In this document: in pieces, positions 44,501-54,784 of the stretch | How positions within the stretch are numbered: the stretch's first letter is position 1 | Layout: each line of letters opens with the position of its first letter | NCBI RefSeq assembly: GCF_000003815.2 | Contig: NC_049992.1 | Location: 19,414,609-19,478,608, forward strand | Direction: 5' to 3' | Length of the DNA stretch: 64,000 bases | From: Branchiostoma floridae | Lineage: Eukaryota; Chordata; Leptocardii; Amphioxiformes; Branchiostomatidae | The notes under the pieces: model-generated | Seen by the model: only the letters and a program-made list of their open reading frames with translations | Databases searched by the model: none | Told to the model about the DNA's origin: nothing | Program-made: the position numbers and the translations under genes

Positions 44501-47500
44501 GATCCTGTAAGACTCTCTCTTCTGCCTCCTCCTCTGGTAGGGCAGCATCTTCTGTAGGCTTCTTAGCTGGCTGGAGATATAAATCATTACAGAAGTAAAC
44601 ATCATGTGAGACAGCTGACTCAGGTCCTGTAAGACTCTCTCTTCTGCCTCCTCCTCTGGTAGGGCAGCATCTTCTGTGGGTTTCTTAGCTGGCTGGAGGG
44701 AGAAATCATTACAGAAGTAAACATCATGTGAGACAGCTGACTCAGATCCTGTAAGACTCTCTCTTCTGCCTCCTCCTCTGGTAGGGCAGCATCTTCTGTG
44801 GGTTTCTTAGCTGGCTGGAGGTATAAATCATTACAGAAGTAAACATCATGTGAGACAGCTGACTCAGATCCTGTAAGACTCTCTCTTCTGCCTCCTCCTC
44901 TGGTAGGGCAGCATCTTCTGTGGGTTTCTTAGCTGGCTGGAGATATAAATCATTACAGAAGTAAACATCATGTGAGACAGCTGACTCAGATCCTGTAAGA
45001 CTCTCTCTTCTGCCTCCTCCTCTGGTAGGGCAGCATCTTCTGTGGGTTTCTTAGCTGGCTGGAGGTATAAATGACGGCATAAGAAAAAATCAATGCCATG
45101 TAAAAGGAGATACTGTAAATGCATTTAAGTTCGCGGGGATTTAATTTTGCGGTTCCGGAAAAAGGACTTTTCGCAGTGGTAACCTGCACCATGTTATGCA
45201 CTGTGTATTTATAAAGTGGATTTTTCTTTGCTATACTGGTTGTTATGCCACAAGCAAGAGATGCGATAAAGATGGCCAATGAACAGCTTCCAGTGTGATT
45301 TTTGTTTATAAAATCTGTGAATACTAGTACCGCACCATAAGTGGTGTAAAAAAAAATCGAATCAGACACTCATGGGTTTGACCATATATTCCATCTTTTG
45401 AGACTTGTCCTTGTAACTTATTCCTACAGGACTGGTGTAAATGTTGTTCAAAAGGTTGTTTTATCCATGGCCACTTTTGGGGTATATTCAAATGGTGCAG
45501 GTAACATTTCTTTGGTGCAGGTAATTTCAAAAGTTATCTGCACCTGTGAAGGTAGACTAGACAGAATAAAAGTATTTTGAGTCTAACTTGACCTGGCTAC
45601 ATTCAAACAAGTAGTGATGTGTTTATTGGTCAGAAAAAGTGAGAATATACATGCAGCTACTTCAGGGGTAGAGTGACCCTGAATTTTGGAGTGACCCAGA
45701 ATCCAGTTGTTATTGTATTTCCATTATTCTTAACAAATATTTTAACACCTTTATCTTTCTTGCATATGAGAAACATTTTTACAAACTAAGTCATTTTGTT
45801 TCAGTTTTGTGGAGATTCCTTTTCATTTTAGCAACAGACTGGTAAGTACCTTGAAGAGGTCTAGCCCAAAGTCCTCCTCGCTGAGTGCCTCAGTCATACG
45901 TTTCTGAATGGCCAGAGCTTCTCTCTCCTCCTCCTTCTGAGCTTCCTCTTCCTCCTCATCCCCTACTACTCCTGAGGACACAACAGAACACATTGTATAC
46001 CACATTCCATGTCAGGGAAATACAAAAATTGAGAAGAATCCTATATTAAAGGAAAGCATCAGAAAATCTTCAATTCATTATTTTCCAGTAGCTTACTCAT
46101 TAAAAAGTTGATTTACGTCAATTTTTACATTAATCCGCCCAATATGACCCTGTAGACACGTTTGAACTTCGCGCTCTCCTCCCCTCTCCCGCCGCGCTGG
46201 CCGATGACGTAATGGCCTCGTTCTGATTGCCTGCGCGCTGACGTCACAAATCAGAATTGAAACTTCTGGCCCTTCTGGCCATGCCAGCCGTTTTGCTCGG
46301 TGAACCTCGGTCCCTTCGGCGGGAAATCACACCGCCATTCTGGAAGCCAGTCCGTTGTTGTTGACAATTAACTTCGTGGACCTGTAAGTCGCGTTGTGAG
46401 CTGTCTACGAAGCCATAGTCCCCGGGAGACTGAACATGAATGGGCTTGTCTGCGAGTGAACCGCGCGACGGTACGAATCAAAACAATGGTGGTGGGGGAG
46501 GTTCGATATGTAGCGATCAAGGGTATGTTGTCAGAGGAAAAATGTCACGGATACTCTTGTTTTTTTTTACTGTCACTGCCAGTTGGACAACTATGAATTC
46601 AGCCAAAATTCGGGAAGCTTACGTGTAATCATCGCTAGCTTCCGAAAGATNNNNNNNNNNNNNNNNNNNNNNNNNNNNNNNNNNNNNNNNNNNNNNNNNN
46701 NNNNNNNNNNNNNNNNNNNNNNNNNNNNNNNNNNNNNNNNNNNNNNNNNNAGCTTACGTGTATCATCGCTGAGCTGTCCGGAAAGGAGAAGGTAAGAATT
46801 GACTCGAACTCGCTCCTGTAACAGTCCAGAATGGCACGGTGCATGAACCTCCCCCACCACCATTGTTTTGATTCGTACCGTCGCGCGGTTCACTCGCAGA
46901 CAAGCCCATTCATGTTCAGTCTCCCGGGGACTATGGCTTCGTAGACAGCTCACAACGCGACTTACAGGTCCACTTAGTTACTTGTCAACAACAACGGACT
47001 GGCTTCCAGAATGGCGGTGTGATTTCCCGCCGAAGGGACCGAGGTTCACCGAGCAAAACGGCTGGCATGGCCAGAAGTTTCAATTCTGATTTGTGACGTC
47101 AGCGCGCAGGCTATCAGAACGAGGCCATTACGTCATCGGCCAGCGCGGCGGGAGAGGGGAGGAGAGCGCGAAGTTCAAACGTGTCTACAGGGTCATATTG
47201 GGCGGATTAAAGTAAAAATTGACGTAAATCAACTTTTTAATGAGTAAACTACTGGAAAATAATGAATTGAAGATTTTCTGATGCTTTCCTTTAATATTGT
47301 AGAGACAAAAATTTATACGTGTGTACTTTTGTGTTGGAAGAAATGTTAGCATTGTACTAATAACAGAACATGCTTTTGGTTGAGCATTGACACATTTGAC
47401 CACTGAGTATGTTTCACTTGTTTATATGTACATTGTAAAGTAAATTCCCTCACTTTAGATATACACTGTATAAGTAGCACTGAAAAATGTATATTCCACC

Positions 47501-50500
47501 TCATGCATTTTGATCAACTGACAATAAATAACCCCATACAATCATTCGAGTACAATTATTCGAATTACAATATGTGAATTACTCCAGTTAATGTACAGAT
47601 ATTGAAAAATTCAAACCTAATATGAACTGAACAAAACAAAACTACTCTCTAGTCTAAACGCCTATTTTCAATGTTGAGAAAACTAAGTCAGTAAAGAAAT
47701 GTTCCTTACCTGGCAAGTCTTCGTCTATATAGTCAGTGTTGTAGTACAGGGACTTTTTCTTTCCCCAGGCCTTCTCATCTGGCATGTCTGTAGGAAGTAG
47801 GAAAAGAAAGTACACATGTAGTACAATTCAAGTAGCCCTTTGTAACAGCCACAGGCTAGTCGGGCAGCCCTGGCAGTTTGTCCTGAACAGCCAAAGTTAT
47901 GAATAAATAAATAAACTAGTTCATGTGACACATGCATGTAAATAAAGAGTTACATATAACTTGTTTCAGAATGCTGAGTAATGATACTCTATAAACTCAA
48001 CAGATATTGGTGCTCAAAAGATAGCAGCATACTCTTTGTCAATAACTGCTCTTTCTCTTTGTCAAAATTTGCAAAAATTGATTGGTTAGTGTTTGCATAC
48101 CATCATCCTGTTCTCCCATATCGCTGTCTGCCATCTCATCATCTTCATCTTCCTCATCATCAGAGTCGGGTACATCAAGTGCCATCACCTCCTCCTGTAC
48201 AGCAGTGATTAAAAAAATGAGGTTGAGTGGGAAACACTGTCTTCTCAGTCTTTTCCTAAAAGTCGATGGTATGATTTTTGTTGCTCATGCAGACTACGGA
48301 TCCAAAGAGACAAAACAATACCCATCCGCCTGCTGCTTTACCATGTAAATTTGATGCCAAATGGCTTGCCTCCTTTGCAGGCTTTTAGGATATGCAATTT
48401 TCAACATGGGCCAGGTTCTCTAATGCCATGGGAGAAGTTTCCATGTGCATCAATCCCCCCATCTAGGAAAGAAAAAAAATGCTGATGCTCCTTAAAGTCT
48501 GAGAAGCAGGCTGAAGATGGATTCCTTAAAAACATTTTCGGAATGAAATCTGAGAGGTGTGGGCAACAGGATTTTACAATGCCAACTCCTCCAGCATGCA
48601 TTTAAAACAAGACGTAAGAAATAAGCGAGTAAAAACTAATAATTTAAAACATTCTATAGCTCACCTCTTCCTCACTGCTGTCTGCGGGTTCCAAATCTCG
48701 AGCTGCATCCAACAGAACCTACAGATCCAATAAGATAACATCAGATTTCTTTTTGCACCAATGCTGTCAAAAGTCAAATGTCTTAAATTTTCTTAGCTGT
48801 ATTCTGCTTCCAACCATTGTTACAATGCTAGCAAGGTAGCATCCATGATGAGGTAGTGATGGTAAGAAGCGGACTTGAACTAACACGACTAGACTTCAAG
48901 CTACACTGTCAATACATTCAAATAAGTCCATTCACTGATCCAACTGCACATGCAAAGGTCAAGGTCCTTGACTTGAAAACTTGCCTCTACCATGCTTTAT
49001 ACATGTCTAGGTATGTACAGTGTCTGCCAGTTGGTGTCCAGTGATTTGTCTATGTTTCATGACCCTTCACCTTTGACCCATGCATGTGCAGTGAAATCTG
49101 TGAAAAGGCTTATTGACAAATCATTGTTGAGAAAGTCTTTTCTTACGTTTTTGTAAAATTTGTATCAGTCTGCTACACATTTTAAATTTCACATCACTGC
49201 CATCACAGTGACTTTTTAACATTTCTATCATACAAACTTTTATGGATATTCATCACCTTATCTTTTTGAGAGTAGAAGTCGTCAACTTCATCCTTCAGGT
49301 AGTCCTCAGGTTCAAGTTCATCATTCTGTGCATCTGACGCATCACTGTCGTCTTCTGTTGCCTTGGCAACTGGCTTCTTACTCCGCCTGAGATTGACATA
49401 CAAAATGTTGTGCATTATGATGTATCATACTCAAAATGTCTTCCATTTTCGGCAATATGAGGGATCGCTGTTCTTGTTAACATCTAGGGTATTGTACAAC
49501 CGGTTGTTACAACTACTTGCTTCAACCTGCATTCTTCCAGAAAGTATGTCAGTCACCATGACTTCATTGTGATCGCTAGTGTAACTTACTAGTACATGTT
49601 GTATAACATTGTATTTCGCAGAGTTCATAACGCCTGTACGGGGGACAGGAATTCTGGGCAATATGTCAGAGGTGAACAGAAGGCCCTAGATCATAAACCT
49701 TCAGCCATTTTGCAGGGGCCACTAGGTTTTGGACATTAATGCCCCGTTCATGATGCAAAAAATGAAACGGTTCTATCGGTTAGGCCTGGAAATTCGACAA
49801 CAAACGACAGGAAACGGTTTGCATTTTGCGTTCACGATGCAAACTTGCAAACCGTTTCAGTTCCTTGAAAAGGCAAGGTAATGCGACCTCTGACCCCTGA
49901 GGTTGTTGTGATCTTGCCCAAACTTGTACTTCTGTGTCAGATTATTGGTCTTTGATCATAATTGAACCAATATCTTACTGAATTCCAAGCTGGGTTCTGT
50001 TATGACCTTGGAAATGCCTCTGAAAACATTGTGGTACCGATATATGCCATGCTATGACATTTCCACTGGATCTCCTGACACATTCCCCTTGCGATATCAG
50101 GACTGCTAGCTCCTCAGTCGACCATGAGGCGGCCCGATTATAGAAACGAATCGTACGATTGAAAACGCGGCCGAAAAACCCGAATGACAGGTTAAAAATT
50201 GTACTTTTCCCCCGTGGCACCACCAAATATGAACGCACATGCCCCGATGTAAAACGGATCGCGCCGCTTTTGCATTCATGATGCAAATTCGCAATTCCGG
50301 ATAAGGAAGAAACCGTTTCAATACTACCTCGCGAGGAGGTTCCGAACAAACCGTTTCCTATCGCTTCAGATCCGTTTCGGACCGCCCATGATGACAAAAC
50401 TTATCCGTTTCAGCTGGCCTAACTGATAGTAACCGATAGAACCGTTTCATTTTTTGCATCATGAACGGGGCCTTATTAATACGCAAATCAAAACAATGTC

Positions 50501-51004
50501 TGACAGGCCTACTTCTTTATTTCATATTTATTTATTACTTTGTCACAGATTGTACTATCCGAGGCTACTGTCACCCGTACATGCACATTGAACTCTGTGA
50601 AAGTGCTTATTCTGCTAAATTATCCTGCACACGTCTGCCTGTAAATCCTTTTCATGCTAACAAATATCCCTTTAAAAAAAGTTATAAATTTTGAGAACAT
50701 GGTGAAGCATTGATGTGTTTATAACTCTTCAACCCACTAAAAGCAACACGCTATTCTCCAATTAGCTTTTCAAGCAGTCTTCCCTTTCCACAACACTAAA
50801 AGTTTCCATGTCGAGGCAAAGTTTATGCTTGGCACATATGACCGTGAAAGCAGTCGACGCGAGAGCCCCCCTCCCCATTTCTCAAACCAGACCAAACCAC
50901 AGTGACCACAGTCCTCTGCTCAAGTTTTGTACAATCTATGGTAGTAAGACACTATTCAAATGTCGCGTCGAAGACATGACTTACTTTCTCTTTCCTCTTG
51001 CCAT
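38503..51004 (-). CDS. UTP3: UTP3/SAS10 small-subunit processome component, 510 aa, 15 exons
   Basis: Exons in transcript order: 51004-50985, 49386-49257, 48718-48665, 48194-48101, 47787-47710, 45971-45850, 44326-44168, 43897-43826, 43550-43510, 43221-43122, 42713-42453, 41809-41709, 41273-41174, 40492-40385, 38595-38503. Phases close perfectly (1533 nt). Hallmarks: a basic start (MARGKRKRSKK); DEVDDFYSQKDK; acidic runs; KAWGKKKSLYYNTDY near 105-119, matching human SWGQRKKLYYDTDY; a Sas10/Utp3/C1D domain around 190-290 (VRSGIIPPGK, NYCVNISFYLVLKA, HPVINRLVQYRN); and the Sas10 C-terminal domain around 430-508 (KRAITYE, SKNKGLTPKRKKEERNPR, RYDGEFSGIKAGVKKS). UTP3 is nucleolar, part of the U3/SSU processome, and needed for 18S rRNA processing. 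Human UTP3 is, as I recall, single-exon, so the 14 introns here are notable. The exon at 42713-42453 has a Gly/Pro-rich insert not seen in the human protein. Two introns carry splice-site-spanning tandem arrays. Confidence 0.95.
38690..38960 (+). repeat. Diverged copy of the tRNA-derived SINE
   Basis: Aligns with 25655-25912 through TTCTCGCCTTG, AATCCCTGGC, GAACACACACCACTAC and GTGGCCCAAGGGCTA, with many substitutions. It lies in the last intron of UTP3. Confidence 0.7.
39002..39427. mobile_element. hAT-like MITE with perfect 8-bp target duplication
   Basis: TAGGGCTGGGTATCGGTAC and mirror GTACCGGTACCCAGCCCTA. GCTTGCAC flanks both sides (38994-39001, 39428-39435). Confidence 0.85.
39456..40203. 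mobile_element. CAGGG-terminus (hAT-like) element, GTGCAAGTAA subfamily
   Basis: Ends CAGGGCTCGAAATACCAC and GTATTTCGAGCCTTG. Many TGCAAGT words near both ends. Flanks AGTAGTAG/AGTAGTAA suggest an 8-bp duplication with one change. Confidence 0.6.
40440..40800 (-). repeat. 92-bp tandem array of UTP3 exon 14 acceptor
   Basis: TGGGAGTCAGG recurs at 40465 (true exon), 40557, 40649 and 40741, exactly 92 bp apart. Each unit contains the AG acceptor and the first codons of the exon (ISKNKGLTPK). Confidence 0.9.
42031..42279. mobile_element. TTAA-type MITE (GTGGYATCTCACTG)
   Basis: Arms AAGTGGCATCTCACTG and mirror CAGTGAGATACCACCT, with ACTTGGGGCACC inside. TTAA on the right (42280-42283), CTAA on the left, read as a mutated duplication. 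Confidence 0.65.
44300..45065 (-). repeat. 122-bp tandem array of UTP3 exon 7 acceptor, seven copies
   Basis: TTAGCTGGCT occurs at 44319 (true exon), 44441, 44563, 44685, 44807, 44929 and 45051, always 122 bp apart. Each unit has an acceptor AG and the first 29 codons of exon 7, then joins intron sequence without a donor. Variant bases are shuffled among units. The ORFs that run through the array are by-products. Confidence 0.92.
46050..47290. mobile_element. Large TTAA-flanked foldback element, copy 2 (gap at centre)
   Basis: Same family as 13222-15075: TTAA-AGGAAAGCATCAG ends, near-perfect arms, 100-bp gap at 46651-46750. Inserted in UTP3 between exons 5 and 6. Confidence 0.8.
46651..46750. 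other. Assembly gap, 100 N
   Basis: Run of N at the centre of a palindrome. Confidence 1.
49740..50472. mobile_element. Inverted-repeat element (GCCCCGTTCATGATGC)
   Basis: Termini GCCCCGTTCATGATGC and mirror extend through AAAAAATGAAACGGTTCTA; the AAACCGTTTC word recurs inside. It lies in UTP3 intron 1. Target duplication unclear. Confidence 0.65.
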
Positions 51005-51299
51005 CGTTGGAGTCTAAATAGTCCTCAGAAATCCCGAGAAAATTTCGTAGAATCTGCGCACCATGTGGAGACCATCGTCTTCTGGGAGGTTAAAGGTCAC
51101 AGTTCAGAACTCGCGAGATTTTTCATGCAAGTCAGCTGCGCCACCTGGCGGTAAGCTGCGGTGTGGAAGGTTAACGTTGCCTCCTCGGCAGACTTCTAAC
51201 GGGGTTGTTTTAGGGGCGGTCAAGTTCAAGATTTTCAACGTTTGGAGAGAGGGATTACCGTGGAGGGGAGTTTACCTAGGATTTTGCCAAGGAGAGGAG

Positions 51300-51323
51300 T
51301 TTTTTTTTTTTTTTTTTTTTTTT
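51300..51323 (+). repeat. Poly(T) tract, 24 bp
   Basis: Uninterrupted T run about 300 bp upstream of the UTP3 start codon. Confidence 0.95.
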
Positions 51324-51370
51324 CGTAACCATCGAATTCGTCTGTCTGCCTGTCTGGATCCAGGAGGACG

Positions 51371-51620
51371 ATTCGTCTTAGCGACCGTCGAAGCATTTAT
51401 TTATCCAAGGCCTTTCTACATTCGCAAAGATAACTTGGATTGTCGCGAAAACTGCTTCGACGGTCGCTAAGACGAATTCGGTGTTTACAAGAAAAAAAAA
51501 TCGATTCAGTTACGACGGAAAATTCAACGTTCGCGCAAACAAATTCAACAGTCGCGCAAACAAATTCGACGATCGCGCAAAGAAATTCGACGTTGCGCAG
51601 ACAAATACGACGGTCCTAAA
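51371..51620. repeat. 25-bp inverted repeat plus 21-bp tandem array
   Basis: Perfect arms at 51371-51395 and 51453-51477 (ATTCGTCTTAGCGACC and mirror). Then 4-5 units of 21 bp from 51520 (AAATTCGACGATCGCGCAAA), sharing the TTCGACGGTCG word with the arms. Confidence 0.8.
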
Positions 51621-51670
51621 GCAAACATCAGTAATGAACGTCGATGTAGGTTATACATCCAGGTAATAAG

Positions 51671-51757
51671 ATACACCAAAAAGTAGTTACTCAAGCAACT
51701 GGATATGGTTTCCAAATCCATATCCAGTTGCTTGTGTAACTACTTTTTGGTGTATCA
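51671..51757. repeat. Hairpin with 39-bp arms
   Basis: ACACCAAAAAGTAGTTACTC...GGATATGG and its near-perfect mirror around a 9-nt loop (TTTCCAAAT region). It is the foldback form of the dispersed family also seen at 736. Confidence 0.8.
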
Positions 51758-52362
51758 GTAATGTGGGTGCTTTTGGCGGTTGAGGCGAGGCAGTTTGGAT
51801 ATAGACTCTATGTTCTTGACCAACATTACATGTATTGAAGAGATGTTGAATTAATAAAACATGTAAATTCCCGACTCTTAGATGATGTGAAATCTGTTAA
51901 TACATCGATGTTTAGAGTCGTTTGACAGTTAAACTCTGACCTCTGACTTTGTATTTACGTATAGTGTGTTGACTTATAAACTTTGGAGTAAAAGTGTTTA
52001 AAAGGGCTAAAAGCATTCAATCTAATTTACATGCAATTAAATGCGGATGTGCTGAGAGAAGACATCGTTTCTATTCAAGAAGTCTATTCAAGAAATCTAA
52101 CGTTAAATCTCAGTTAGCGTTTTGATCCGTGTATATATACCTTTGTTTTGGAAGTTCAGCATTGTGCTATGATTACTACCAACACAGATGAGCCTCCTTG
52201 CTCACCACCCACCTATTTTTTTGCTAGCCCAAGACATATGAATATGAGAAGCAATCTTGTGATACGTCTGATTCGAAGAAAGGTTTGACATTTGGCACCT
52301 TTGTTTTTCTACTGTATGACGAGACTAATGTTTGGAATAGTAGGTATTCCTTACGAGATTAA

Positions 52363-52842
52363 GGTCTCATTGATGAGTTTCTTCTTCCCATAGACTTCTA
52401 TGTTATAATTCGTGGTTTAAAAGGGCGCGTTCATAATGAAGCTACGTGAAATTTCAGCAGATTTTTCATTCTTTGTCGAGCACATTTACCCTATATCGTG
52501 GGAAAAAATTGCCAATGTAAACTATACATAGGAACTTTTTTTATAGCAATTACAAACTACGATTAGTCAATCCCCACAAAAGGCACTTTTTCGCTGCTAT
52601 TGTACAACCGCACCACTCAGCACCCACGACTGTGTACCTCCGATCTAGCGCGCGGCTGCCAAACTTTACCTGCTTATTTCTTCAGTTAGAAACAAAATTT
52701 CACCAATCTAACTTTTGATATCAGTTCCGCTGGCTAACAGGGAATTTCTCACCGCTAAAAACATGCGTCTATACAGCCGTTCAGTTTTTGGCTCGGATCT
52801 CTTTTAGGGTGTCCACTCGCGGAGTAATACATCAATGAGACC
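52363..52842. mobile_element. TTAA-flanked MITE (GGTCTCATTGATG) in block A
   Basis: Inverted ends GGTCTCATTGATG / CATCAATGAGACC with TTAA at 52359-52362 and 52843-52846. Block B has the uninterrupted site near 58345 (GAGATTAGGTATTGC). Confidence 0.8.
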
Positions 52843-54784
52843 TTAAGTATTGCACAAATCCGCACTTACGTAAACCAAGGGTCAACTCACAAGTTCAGGT
52901 AATGATCATCAAATCTGTACATTGTGACACTTTGGAAAATGGCCGATAAGTATCCATTTTTTTAGTTAATGTTAAAATCATAATGGTGGCAAAGAGATGT
53001 AAACGTTTACTTTACGCAACGCAGTGGTATGATAACTATTCAAGATCCTGATGTTTAATCTGTCTGGTGTCTATAAAATATTCCTGGACAAGTTCATTGT
53101 ATACGCCATACATACACTTTTTATTGTGACCCAATCAAATGTGTCTTGTGATTAAGTACTACACCTTTTTTTTTAAACAAGAACTTTTAGTACCTAATTC
53201 CACATTTAAGTTAACAACAAACGATCAGAAATATTCGATAATGAGCGTCCGTGAAATGGTTCGTCCTGAGTCTTGAATAATTCATTTCCTTCAACTGACA
53301 CTGGGAATGAATTTTGTCTATCCAGGAGCAAATATCACAGTCTTATCTACAGTTTGGTTGGAGTCCAGATAAAGCTTTAGTCACCACAATAGAAGTTATC
53401 TGGTAAGCATAGTCTGTTTCATCGTTTACTTGATTAAGCTCGCCGAACTGAAACCAATTCGTTTGCTAAACTGTGGTAAGAAACTTTGCTATGATTTCTC
53501 TCATGTATTTTACCAACGCTTAAAAATATGACGTTACCATGCATATACATTAGCGAGCCTGACATTTTATCCACCTCACGGTGCAATTATGGCGCATAGA
53601 TAAGTTTGTATAAAGTGGCAAAAGCGCTTAGAGATAAATTATGGTATTTTTGTTTTTACAAATGTACTTGTTACATGTGTAAGCTAGCCAATAATGAACA
53701 CCACCATGCACCTAATACCATATAAATGTTAATTTAATGTCATTTTCAAAAAAATAAGCTCTAATTATTTCATGGAGGTAAGAGTTCGCCGAACGTTTGT
53801 TATTGATAATATTCTTCATATGAACACTGATTTTTTTGCGAAAATACTGTCCTCTTTCTGCTGAGCACCGAATATTGAACAGTTTTTGTCGCTGAGACTT
53901 ATTCTAAACGTGAAGAAGACTTCGCCCCCGCAGACGCTTTGCTGTGACCACTGATGCCTAACGTCTGATGTATATGTGTAGAAAAGTAGAGAAGTGTAGG
54001 TGTTTTGTAGTTTCAACTGGTTGGTACGTCACTGCGCACACTTTGTTATTTTGACGCCATGACGTTTAAAACTTAACAATCATTTAGCATCATTCGTGTA
54101 AAAATGGCTTAGACAAACTAACATGTTGAAGTCGAGGGTGTGACTGAAACCCCCCTAAAAAGTTATCGTTTTGAATTTTACCCTCTTTAAAATGAGGTCA
54201 TGCGAGCCATGCTGAACTGTAGCCGACTCACCAAGGTAGTCAGCTGTAAAGGTCACGCGCATTGATACACCGAATGGGCAAACATCACGATCTTATACAT
54301 AAAATCTGAAAGTCCACTCATTACACTACCATATAGCAAGGTTCATGTCTCGCCATTTTTAACGTTACAGTGTTTACAGACGCTTCCAGATTTCTGCCGC
54401 ACTACTTTTTTTACCCCTACGTTATTCATGGGGTCGCGGATAAATACTGTGTTCTGCTACCACGATATGAATAAGTCAAATTGTCTTGAGGAAGGTGACA
54501 GGTTGTCACTAGTGAAAAGTTGGTGAAATCAAAGGAAGTGATGTGAAAAAAAGTCTCCTTATTTCACATAAGGTGTTTCCTTGTTTTATGTATGGGGTAC
54601 CTCTGCAGAAAGATGCGCATAGTTGTCGTTCGGAACGTTCTTCATGGTTTCAGTACATTTATTTATTTATTTTACATAGGGTTAAAGTTTAGGGACCATA
54701 ATGCATTTTAATGCATCGTGACTACATGTTCGAACTAAGAATTGTGAATGTTTTGCGCATATACAGGGTGACCAATAATTAAGC

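Noticed and set aside
44864-45369. ORFs running through the 122-bp array
   Set aside because: They translate exon copies plus intron in shifting frames and lack donors.
51481-51666. ORF with repeated NKF motifs
   Set aside because: A translation of the 21-bp tandem array; no start context or splice evidence.
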